Translations under genes and position numbers: made by a program
Notes under the pieces: model-generated
What the model saw: the letters and a program-made list of their open reading frames with translations, nothing else
The model's database searches: none
Told to the model about the DNA's origin: nothing
Source: Salegentibacter sp. Hel_I_6
GTDB taxonomy: Bacteria > Bacteroidota > Bacteroidia > Flavobacteriales > Flavobacteriaceae
DNA: 64,000 nt
Reading direction: 5' to 3'
Assembly: GCF_000745315.1 (NCBI RefSeq)
Contig: NZ_JQNQ01000001.1
Location: forward strand, 3,286,001-3,350,000
Shown here: in pieces, positions 33,231-41,384 of the stretch
Position numbering within the stretch: the first letter of the stretch is position 1
Layout: each line of letters opens with the position of its first letter

Positions 33231-34064
33231 TTATACATTTTTCATCCACATTTCATTTAAGTCCTTGTATTCTGCATACAAGTGATTTTTTAAACTTGCC
33301 TGAGAATAATATTGAATAATAAGACTACTCACTTTTTTTCCAGCGGTATCATTATCCAGGTATAGATCGATACTTGAATAGCGTTTTAATTCAGGTAAAA
33401 TTTTCCTGATTAGTGCTGTTGAATTGCAAACTAGATAGTCTGAAGAGTTTATTTCTTTTGGATAAAGTTCTAGATAGGTCAGGAAGTCTATAAAGCCTTC
33501 AAAAACTTTTACAAACCTACTTTCATTATTTATCGTTGTGAAATCCTTCGAACCAGTACACCCTTTAAAGTATTTATTGCGGAGTTCCATACCTCCTGAA
33601 TTGTTGTTGAAAGCAATTGCGAAATAGTCCTTTCCATTGACCCTGTAATAGAGTTCAAAACAATAGACTCTTGCATTGGTGTAAGAAATTCCCCGGGAAT
33701 CGAGGTAATTTATCAGTGCTTCATTCTGCAAATTCTGTTTTTTAAGAACTTTAAATCCTGGCTTATTCTCATATGTAAAAATTTCCTGCTGGTGAAAAGA
33801 AAAAGATTTCTCGTTTAATATGCTTAATGCTTCCTTAACGGAACAATTATTTAACCGGGTAATGAGATCAATTGTATTACCTCCTATACCTTCTCCGTGG
33901 TCATACCATCTATTTAATTGTTTGGAAACTTTAAACGAGGCTATTGTTTCTTTCCGGAATGGACTTAAGAACCAGGCTTGGCTTGAGTTATGCTTTTTAC
34001 ATTTCACACCCATTTCTAAAAGTAAATTGTAGATGGAAATATTATTTGCATTATTACAGTTCAT
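33231..34064 (-). CDS. TOPRIM-domain primase of the mobile element
   Basis: 277 aa. N-terminal CHC2-type zinc-finger region (FLSPFRKETIASFKVSKQLNRWYDHGEGIGGNTIDLI; some Cys replaced) and a TOPRIM core VKVFEGFIDFLTYLELYP ... SSIDLYLDNDTAGKK. Such proteins pair with VirE/VapE ATPases in Bacteroidota elements and prime replication of the excised circle. Confidence 0.85.
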   Translation of the reverse strand: MNCNNANNISIYNLLLEMGVKCKKHNSSQAWFLSPFRKETIASFKVSKQLNRWYDHGEGIGGNTIDLITRLNNCSVKEALSILNEKSFSFHQQEIFTYENKPGFKVLKKQNLQNEALINYLDSRGISYTNARVYCFELYYRVNGKDYFAIAFNNNSGGMELRNKYFKGCTGSKDFTTINNESRFVKVFEGFIDFLTYLELYPKEINSSDYLVCNSTALIRKILPELKRYSSIDLYLDNDTAGKKVSSLIIQYYSQASLKNHLYAEYKDLNEMWMKNV

Positions 34065-34214
34065 TTTATACTGGATTTGATTTAATGTATATAAGTTTTA
34101 TTTTTAATTACCTTATTAATTTCTGGGTAAGGTTGGGTAAGTTATATTTATTAGGATATATACTTATAAAGTATTGTTTGTTAGATGTTTATGTTGTTCG
34201 GGTAAGAACTAAGA

Positions 34215-35393
34215 CTAATTTTTATTTTTTGCACTTAGATCTTTCGGTTTAACTAAATATCCGTGAGCTCTCTTTTCGCCCATATGGCGAGCGACTGGAA
34301 ACTTGAGCATCTTTAGTGCTTTCCCTATTTTAATTTTGCTTAAACTTAGTCCTACACCCATCGCTCGTAATTCAATTATAACATCTGTAGCTGTCATAAA
34401 ATCTTTTTCATTTGTTCCTGGCTCTAGGTATTTTACAATAAGTTCTTTCTCCATTGTCCAATTAAGGAATAATTCATTTCTCTTTTCATTTTTGAGAATA
34501 TCCTCAGTACTTAATTCGGGATTGTAGTTTTTCCTTTTAAAAGCATTGAAATATGCTTGCGCCCAAACTTTATCAATGTCAATTTTTGAATAGTTAAAAT
34601 CAATTGAAAAAATTTCGAAAATCAGCCACCTAACATTGCCCGTTTCATCTACTAAAAAATCCATTTCATTTGTAGAGGCTACAAAATTACTTCTCCTTTC
34701 TAAACGTTCTTGGCGTTTGCCATATGGTAATCTTTCATTAATACTTCCTCTGGAGATAAAAGATTTCAGAGTTTTTATGTTACCCTGGCCTTGAATAGAT
34801 AATTCGTCGATGTTAATTATAAAGTTTTTACTTAATTTGATAAGGCTATCTTTGTCTGTGCCGATATCCTCTACGTAATAGTCTTTTAATTCTTTTGGAG
34901 CAAGAAACCTAAAGAATGTAGTTTTACCTACGTTCTGTTTAGAGCTAGTAAATACTAAACACTGTTTGTTTACTTTGTCATCAACTAAAGAGCATAAAAC
35001 TGCTCGTGTAAGCCATTTTTCCATATGGTATTGGAGTAACTCATCGTCATCGGCCTTTATATAACTGCAAAGTTTTTTAATATGATCAATACCATCCCAT
35101 TCAGGTAAAGCTTTAAAATAACCTCCTATTGGATTATATCTTTCTATTAAATGGCTTTTAAAAAGTATCTCTAATTTTGGGAGACTTATGGTAATACCTG
35201 CTTGTTCGAGTTCGATAAAAAGAGAGTTTAAATTTAGAATTTCCCATTTCCCGTTGCTTTTAAGCTTTATTTGATACTGAATTAATATTATATTGAATCG
35301 AACCAAATATTTATCATTTAAATACGCTATTACTTGATCAAATTTGGTATTACTATTTTTTCCGGAGTCATACATCCCTGAATTGTATTCCAT
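34215..35393 (-). CDS. VirE/VapE-like P-loop ATPase
   Basis: About 392 aa from ATG 35391-35393 (MEYNSGMYDSGK). The longer frame to 35453 crosses a putative opposite-strand promoter and reads unlike protein. Walker A SSKQNVGKTTF, IINIDELS as Walker B, FVASTNEMDFLVDETGNVRWLIFEI as the sensor region. Known from the VirE family as a replication helicase/ATPase of integrative elements. C-terminal winged helix (SLSKIKIGKALKMLKFPVAR). Confidence 0.85.
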   Translation of the reverse strand: MEYNSGMYDSGKNSNTKFDQVIAYLNDKYLVRFNIILIQYQIKLKSNGKWEILNLNSLFIELEQAGITISLPKLEILFKSHLIERYNPIGGYFKALPEWDGIDHIKKLCSYIKADDDELLQYHMEKWLTRAVLCSLVDDKVNKQCLVFTSSKQNVGKTTFFRFLAPKELKDYYVEDIGTDKDSLIKLSKNFIINIDELSIQGQGNIKTLKSFISRGSINERLPYGKRQERLERRSNFVASTNEMDFLVDETGNVRWLIFEIFSIDFNYSKIDIDKVWAQAYFNAFKRKNYNPELSTEDILKNEKRNELFLNWTMEKELIVKYLEPGTNEKDFMTATDVIIELRAMGVGLSLSKIKIGKALKMLKFPVARHMGEKRAHGYLVKPKDLSAKNKN

Positions 35394-35431
35394 AATTATA
35401 GTATTGTATGGAAGGATAATACAGAATTTTG

Positions 35432-35509
35432 TATCTTTGCATATCACTTCCAAGTGTTGAAGAATCTATTTATAAAGCATAGCTATGTCAGTAGTTATGC
35501 TTTTTTTTA
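35432..35509 (+). ncRNA. candidate short RNA opposite the VirE leader
   Basis: TATCTTTGC at 35432 is a good TAnnTTTG-type -7 box; a TTG lies at 35404 (spacing longer than usual). About 40 nt downstream is a terminator, GCATAGCTA-tgtcag-TAGTTATGC plus T8 (35478-35508). This would give a ~65-nt RNA divergent from the VirE gene. Sequence evidence only. Confidence 0.4.
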
Positions 35510-35523
35510 ATGCTTATCGAAGA

Positions 35524-35835
35524 TTATATTTCCGAGTTTTCTTTTAGAAGTTGTAAGGCTTTTTCTGAGTCCACCATTATAGTTCTACCATGTTGAATAA
35601 TGGCATCATCTAAAATTCCACTTTTCTTTATTCTATTGGCGGTTGAAATACTGCGATTAATTAGATTGGCGATTCCTCGGATGCCATATACATAAGTTTT
35701 CTTTTGGTTATTTTCAGAAGATTTTTGGCTTGATATTTCTCCAGATTCAGACGAAGTATTATTCTTTAAAAGTGAAATAAATTGCTCTCCGGTCATTTGC
35801 CAAATAGGCTTATCTAATAAATTTTCTTGATTCAT
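35524..35835 (-). CDS. DUF3853 helix-turn-helix protein
   Basis: 103 aa. KPIWQMTGEQFISLL at the start and YVYGIRGIANLINRSISTANRIKKSGILDDAIIQHGRTIMVDSEKALQLL at the end are the DUF3853 pattern, a MerR/excisionase-like HTH found upstream of VirE and primase genes in Bacteroidota integrative elements. Probably controls excision or replication genes. Confidence 0.85.
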   Translation of the reverse strand: MNQENLLDKPIWQMTGEQFISLLKNNTSSESGEISSQKSSENNQKKTYVYGIRGIANLINRSISTANRIKKSGILDDAIIQHGRTIMVDSEKALQLLKENSEI

Positions 35836-36730
35836 TTTTAGTCATTTTGAATTAATATTTTTTTGATGTCGCGACTAAAACAAATCAAGAGAAAAAGCAA
35901 GTAGTTTTCGAGTGTAGGAAAGTGTAAAATAAAATTAAAATATATTTAAAGTTCTGTAAATTAAAACTTTAAATATTATCTGTGGAAAAAATAAGTGTAT
36001 GAAATTTTATGCGGGTTGGAAAGGTTCAAAGAGTGTCATTTTTACTATTTATTTGACACTATGAAATGATATTAATACCTATTAAACTCTTTATCGATCT
36101 TTAAGTGTAATTCATTTTTATACTCATCACCAACCTCCTTTTTTCTATCATAGGTTTCTTTTTTAAATCCAAAATGTTTTATCATTTTTTCTTCCCAAAC
36201 ATCTTGCTTTCCAAGCATTACCCACTCTTTTAACTTGTGAATTGTATACATGATGTACATATCTTTTTTAGGTTTTTTGATTAATAATGTATTGTCAATT
36301 TTACCTTTGAGAGTATCGATTTCTGATATGAAGTTTTGAACCGATACTTCTTTTAGTAAGCTTAACTTCACAAAAATACTGTAGGCTATAAATACTGCTT
36401 CGAAATTTTTAAAAACTCTATCTTCAGGAGGAATGGAGTTCTGCATTTTTGAAACTATAAGTTTTAAATTATCTACTTTTTTTATAAAATGTTTAAAATC
36501 AACGGCTAGAATAAATTTAAGTTCGTCAAATTTTTGTTCTTTAAATTTATACGCTTGATCTCTAATATCTACTTGCTTTTTATAGGCTTTTTGAGCTGTT
36601 AGAACTTCTTTTTCTAAATTGTGTAAGTAATTTTTAGAAATGTCATTTCTACAAGATTTCCAATTGTAAGCTTCCCTTAAAACCGAACTGTTTAAAAGTA
36701 TAATATATTTTATAACTTTAAACAGTAATT

Positions 36731-36997
36731 ATGAAGAAGAGTAGATATTCACCACAGCAAATCGCAAAGATTTTAAAGGAGTTTGATAACGGAAAAACGG
36801 CCGTAGAGATAAGCCGTGAATATGGTATTAGTACAGCTGCGTTCTACAAGTGGCGGGAACGCTATGGCGGGATGAATGGTAAAGAGCTTAAGCGCCTGAA
36901 GGACCTTGAGGAAGAAAACCAAAGACTGAAGCAGATGTATGCCAATCTATCCCTAGATCATCAAATGGCCAAAGAAATCATTGAAAAAAAGCTTTAA
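36731..36997 (+). CDS. IS3-family transposase OrfA, copy 2
   Basis: 88 aa HTH protein differing from the copy at 3024 at two residues (A to V near KTAVEISREYG, R to Q in EENQRLK). Ends in the same A7G slippery run, so expression of OrfB by -1 frameshifting should still work. Confidence 0.9.
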   Translation: MKKSRYSPQQIAKILKEFDNGKTAVEISREYGISTAAFYKWRERYGGMNGKELKRLKDLEEENQRLKQMYANLSLDHQMAKEIIEKKL

Positions 36998-37071
36998 AGC
37001 CCTGCCGTAAAAGAACTATTGCTAAAGAACTTGTTCATTACGGTATTAGCAGGGCGTGCCGTGTTTTAAAT

Positions 37072-37863
37072 ATGAGCAAAAGCGTTTTTTATTACAGGCC
37101 AATTCCAAAGGACGATACTGCTATCGAAGCGGCCTTACAACAAAAAGCTAAAGAACATAGCGAAGAAGGCTTTTGGATGGCTTACGATCGTCTAAGAAAT
37201 GAAGGCAAGCCCTGGAACCATAAACGGGTATACCGGGTCTATAAAAAGCTTGGCCTAAGTTTGAGACGAAAGGTAAAAAAGCGGTTACCTGCCAGAGTTA
37301 AAGAACCCCTGGAGGCTCCCATAGCTCTTAATCGTAGCTGGAGTATTGATTTTGTAACCGATGTTCTGGAAAATAAAAGGCGCTTCCGTGGTTTAACCGT
37401 AATCGATGATTACAACCGGGAAGCATTGCATATAGAAATTGATTTTTCACTGCCCAGCAAACGTGTGGTCTGGGTACTAAACCATTTAATTAATCGCAGA
37501 GGAAAACCCCAAAAAATAAGAATGGATAATGGACCTGAATTTGTTGCTAAGATCGCTTCAGAATGGAGCCAGATGCAAGAAATCGATTTTCAGTATATTC
37601 AACCCGGGAAACCAACTCAGAATGCTTTTATAGAACGGTTCAATGGAACATATCGAAGGGGCGTTCTCAATAAGTACCTATTTGAAAATCTCAATCAGGT
37701 AAGGGAACAAACCGAGACCTGGATGGAAGATTACAACAACGTAAGACCACATAATGCATTGGGAAAAATGGCGCCCGTAGTATACGCGAAAAGTCATTCT
37801 CCTGGCGGTACCGCCAGGAGAATGAAAAATGATATTTTCGGACAATTAAGCAGTTCTAATTAG
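37072..37863 (+). CDS. IS3-family transposase OrfB, copy 2
   Basis: 263 aa, DDE residues D93, D152 and E188 all present, frame open upstream into the end of OrfA. Differences from copy 1 are few (EQTETWMEDY, VVYAKSH, FGQLSSSN). Both copies appear functional. Confidence 0.92.
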   Translation: MSKSVFYYRPIPKDDTAIEAALQQKAKEHSEEGFWMAYDRLRNEGKPWNHKRVYRVYKKLGLSLRRKVKKRLPARVKEPLEAPIALNRSWSIDFVTDVLENKRRFRGLTVIDDYNREALHIEIDFSLPSKRVVWVLNHLINRRGKPQKIRMDNGPEFVAKIASEWSQMQEIDFQYIQPGKPTQNAFIERFNGTYRRGVLNKYLFENLNQVREQTETWMEDYNNVRPHNALGKMAPVVYAKSHSPGGTARRMKNDIFGQLSSSN

Positions 37864-38239
37864 GGGAAGCTTACACAATCATATTCATTATCTAACTCTT
37901 TATAGTCTTTATATAATGATGTTGCTTTATTTATCTCTTCGTGGTGAATTTGATCAGAAAAACTTAAAAGATTTCTTAGGGTTTGGTCTGGATTAAATGC
38001 TTCGAACACGTGCCTATTCTTATAATATGAGTTTTCTATATTATCTATAGTGGTTTTTAACTGGTTTAACAGAAATACACGTTCACTAGATTGAATTAGA
38101 TGGTTGTGCGTTTCTTTCAGATCCAGTTCTGAAAATTCTGAAATATGTTTCAATAACGAAATATCAATGTTTGCAGAATTCTCAATTTCTTTAAAATCTC
38201 TGTCTATATATTCCAAGAACACTAAAATTTTCATATTTA

Positions 38240-39538
38240 TTAGAAATTTAATTTTTTCATTTCAATTTCCTTGGTTTTCTCAGATACTTCGATGTAGGGT
38301 ATCATTGATTTATAATCCGAATGACCTGTCCATTTCATAATTATTTGGATTGGGATATTTTTGGCAATACATAGACATATAAAAGATCGACGACCTATAT
38401 GACTGGTCATATATTCATATTTTGGTTTAGGCGAATCATATCTTTTATTTCCTATAAAGTAAGTTTCAGTAATTTCCTCGTTAATTTTTGCTAATTCTCC
38501 TAGTTCCTTTAAATATTCATTTGTCTTTTGATTAGAAATTACAGGTAGGGCCTTATTTTTTTTGAGAGGTATATCTTTATATTTATCCAGGATAGATTTT
38601 GTTGTGTGGTTAAAATCAATAACCAAATTATCTAATGTTTTTACAGTAGTTACTTCAAATTTGTCTTTTTTGATATCGGACTTTTTTAATTCATATACGT
38701 CTGAATGTCTAAGTCCACTGTATGTAAGGAAAAGTAGTACATCACGAACTCTAGTAAGATATTGTTTGGTTTCAGGAATATTAGTCTGGATTATTTGATT
38801 AATCTCATCTTCAGTTAAAAATATAACCTGCTTCTTTACTATTTTTAATTTGGGTTTGAAATTGAGGAATGCATCATTCGTAGTATACTTTTTTGATAAA
38901 GCATATCGCAAAAACCAGGTAATAAATTCAAAGTATTTTTTAGTGGTTGTATTTCTCATTTGCAGTTTATTCATAAAATAAACCAATAGATCACTTAATC
39001 CTTCGTGAGTTAAATCTTCAAATTTTAAATTTTGATTATAATCCTGTAGGTGCGTTTTTAAAGTGTTAAATTTGGTATAGGTATCTTCCGTCCAGTTATT
39101 GATTTTCCCATTGTAATTTGTAAAATCATCAAAAACTTCAAAGAAAGATAGTTCAGTAGATTTTTGAATTATTCTTTTCTTAGGAATCTTCTTATTCCCG
39201 GATCTAATTTGTTCGAAGGCTTCTTTAATTTCAGTTGTAGTGGGGATTTTTTCTTCTATTTGAAATTTAAAAAACAAAGAATTTATCTCTGATTTTTGTT
39301 TTTCAATATTCAGATTGATCTCTTCAGCTATCTGGTCATTGCCATTAACAGTTCCATCAATCACCTTTTTGTTTTCACTATCCCATTGATCCAAATTAAT
39401 ACGAAAACCGCTATATAAATTTATTCTCTTTCCGGAATAAGTTAACCGGAGAAAAATAGGGGCATTTTCTTCTACTATTACACCTTGCCTTCTTCTTTTT
39501 TCAATAGCAATAGTGATTTTTTTCTTTATTGTAATCAT
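38240..39538 (-). CDS. tyrosine integrase of the 28-kb element
   Basis: 432 aa from ATG 39536-39538 (MITIKKKITIAIEKRRR); the frame further up to 39589 encodes the repeated TACAGCCA motifs and is probably not translated. Arm-binding N-terminus, SAM-like core-binding domain (LSFFEVFDDFTNYNGK...), catalytic domain with R in LTYSGLRHSDVYEL, SHIGRRSF (H-x-x-R), W/H in KWTGHSDYKS and Tyr in MIPYIEV. Lies 152 nt from the 14-bp repeat at 39691, the normal place for an integrase beside its att site. Confidence 0.9.
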   Translation of the reverse strand: MITIKKKITIAIEKRRRQGVIVEENAPIFLRLTYSGKRINLYSGFRINLDQWDSENKKVIDGTVNGNDQIAEEINLNIEKQKSEINSLFFKFQIEEKIPTTTEIKEAFEQIRSGNKKIPKKRIIQKSTELSFFEVFDDFTNYNGKINNWTEDTYTKFNTLKTHLQDYNQNLKFEDLTHEGLSDLLVYFMNKLQMRNTTTKKYFEFITWFLRYALSKKYTTNDAFLNFKPKLKIVKKQVIFLTEDEINQIIQTNIPETKQYLTRVRDVLLFLTYSGLRHSDVYELKKSDIKKDKFEVTTVKTLDNLVIDFNHTTKSILDKYKDIPLKKNKALPVISNQKTNEYLKELGELAKINEEITETYFIGNKRYDSPKPKYEYMTSHIGRRSFICLCIAKNIPIQIIMKWTGHSDYKSMIPYIEVSEKTKEIEMKKLNF

Positions 39539-39690
39539 TGGCTGTAAATATCTACAGCCAAATCTACAGCCACTTTTTTTGATATTCAAAGAAATTCAAT
39601 AAAAGTTTTAGAATTCACTTGTTCTTTAAAATACTGAAAAACAATTAAATAAGTATTTGTTGATTCTTCTTGATACTATAGGTGAGAGAG

Positions 39691-39704
39691 CCTCTTCCTC
39701 CGCT
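39691..39704 (+). repeat. attR-like 14-bp direct repeat (tRNA 3'-end-like)
   Basis: CCTCTTCCTCCGCT, identical to 11291-11304. It lies between two integrase genes that point away from each other and is followed by a strong terminator, as the 3' end of a tRNA gene would be. The tRNA body itself is not present. Confidence 0.65.
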
Positions 39705-39730
39705 ACTTAATTTACAAAATAGCTTAAAAA

Positions 39731-39761
39731 GCCCCAAAACCTATGGTTTTGGGGCTTTTTT
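39731..39761 (+). terminator. rho-independent terminator
   Basis: GCCCCAAAACC-tat-GGTTTTGGGGC followed by TTTTTT; 11-bp perfect stem. Confidence 0.85.
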
Positions 39762-39801
39762 GTTTTTGAGAATATCAAAATATACCAAAGAATATCAATC
39801 T

Positions 39802-39825
39802 ATTCGGTTACACATTCGGTTACAC
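39802..39825 (+). repeat. tandem ATTCGGTTACAC motifs
   Basis: Two adjacent copies of ATTCGGTTACAC, with an inverted partial copy (GGTGTAACC) at about 39843. A third copy lies at 11219. Candidate integrase arm sites, upstream of the integrase at 39946. Confidence 0.45.
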
Positions 39826-39945
39826 CTAGCAAGTCAAAATTAGGTGTAACCAAAGTAATATAAATCCTACAAAATAAAACTTAACGACTTAATTATAAAG
39901 GGATTATGTTGTATCTTGAAACTGTCTAATTAAAATTATATAGTT

Positions 39946-41191
39946 ATGAATGCAGTATTTTCGCATCTCTTTTATTTGAGAAAAAGTAAAACCAAATCAG
40001 ATTCTGGAATAATTTATTTCAGAATAACCGTTAATGGCAAACGAGCAGTTACCACAACAGGACGGGAAGTACCGCTATCACTTTGGAATCCAACTTCAGG
40101 AAAAGCAACTGGGAATTCGGAAAAGGCCAAAGCTATCAATAGATTTCTCAGTAAAGTTGAGAATGATATTTATAATGCACACCAGAGAATTGTTGATAAA
40201 GGAGAGCGTTTCACTTCTAAGGATATTATCGACCTCTATCTTGGGAAAGATAAAAAAGAAAGAACAGGAGCAGGAGAAAATGATTCTAGAGATCTTTCAG
40301 GAACACAATGATCGAGTGAACAGGCTGGTTGGTAAAGATTTTGCCGCTGGTACGGCCGAAAGGTACAAAACGGCTAAAAAGCATGTGCAAGAGTATATAA
40401 AGAAGGAATATAAAACTTCCGATATTCCCGTAAAAGATGTAAATCATAAATTTATTACCGGGTTAGAATATTATTTAAAAACCGAAAGAAACTGTGCGCA
40501 TAATTCAGCGATCAAATACGTAACAAATTTTAAAAAGATCATTCGTATAGCATTATTAAACGAATGGATAATTAAAGATCCATTTAAGAACTGGAAGGGG
40601 AAATTAAAGGTGGTAGACCGGGAATTTCTAACGGAAGGTGAACTTCAAGCTTTGATATCCAAAGAAATTAAAAACGAGCGATTAGGTTTGGTTAAGGATA
40701 TTTTTACGTTCAGTTGCTTCACAGGGCTTAGTTATGCTGAAGTAAAAAAACTCTCAGAAAAAGAAGTAGTGATTGGTTTTGATGGGAACCGATGGATTAA
40801 AACAAAGCGAACAAAGACTAAAACAAGGTGTAGCGTTCCAATTCTTCCTGTGGCAGAAGCTATATTGGAGAAATATTCCTCGCATCCCGAAGTGAGTGAG
40901 AAGCGTTTACTTCCGATTTTAAGCAATCAAAAAACGAATGCCTATATCAAAGAAATTGCGGATCTCTGCGGAATTAATAAAAACCTGACTTTTCACCTGG
41001 CCAGGCATACCTTCGCTACAACCGTCACCTTAGCAAACGGAGTACCTATCGAGAGTGTTAGTAAGATGCTGGGGCATAAAAACCTGCAGACCACCCAGCA
41101 CTATGCAAAAATTTTAGATCGAAAGGTCGGTGATGATATGGCAGCACTTAAAGATCGTTTAGATTCTAAGAATTTTGGGAGAAATGCATAA
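39946..41191 (+). pseudogene. second tyrosine integrase, frameshifted
   Basis: The N-terminal arm-binding domain (FYLRKSKTKSDSGIIYFRITVNGKRAVTTTGREVP) is in frame 1 to about 40250, while the core-binding and catalytic domains continue in frame 2 (FQEHNDRVNRLVGKDFAAGTAERYKTAKKHV ... FTGLSYAEVKKL ... FHLARHTFATTV ... MLGHKNLQTTQHYAKI). Removing one A from the run after GAT at 40251 would restore a ~410-aa protein. Catalytic R is replaced in GLSYAE (usually GLRYxD/E), so even the C-terminal part is unusual. Either a true mutation or a read error in the homopolymer. Confidence 0.8.
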
Positions 41192-41384
41192 GGGGAGATT
41201 TTATACTGGATTGCTGTTGAGCTAACTCACTAAAACTTATAGGTTAAACAAGGATAAATTAAAAGTAACCTTCAGGCTTATGTAAATTTTTTCCCTCTTT
41301 AAATCTGTTGGATAATTGCCTAAGCTTAACTTTTCTTTAGATAATCAAAAAGCGCTTTTCAGTATATTTAGAAAAACAGCAACG

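Larger units (their letters stand above)
36665..37875 (+). mobile_element. IS3-family insertion sequence, copy 2 (1211 bp)
   Basis: Same ends and length as the copy at 2958-4168 (TGTAAGCTTCCC / GGGGAAGCTTACA). Target duplication CAAT at 36661-36664 and 37876-37879. It interrupts the coiled-coil gene beside the integrase. Confidence 0.94.
36072..38234 (-). pseudogene. coiled-coil protein of the element, split by IS3 copy 2
   Basis: 5' part 38234 to 37876, 3' part 36664 to 36072. Removing IS3 and one CAAT target copy joins ...KELDNEYD with WKSCRNDISKNYLHNLEKEVL in frame, giving a protein of roughly 315 aa ending KIDKEFNRY. Helical throughout (LKTTIDNIENSYYKNRHVFEAFNPDQTLRNLL; LEKEVLTAQKAYKKQVDIRDQAYKFKEQ). 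Position beside the integrase recalls RteC-type regulators of Bacteroidota elements, but the match is not convincing. Confidence 0.8.

Noticed and set aside
39541..39572. Repeated TACAGCCA near the integrase start and at 11338-11361 as integrase arm sites.
   Set aside because: At the left end these bases are part of the terminator stem and loop, so a shared protein-binding role is too uncertain to claim.
39681..39704. A complete tRNA-Ser gene at the right-hand repeat.
   Set aside because: Only the 3' acceptor-like bases are present; no T-arm, anticodon arm or 5' acceptor strand could be paired upstream.
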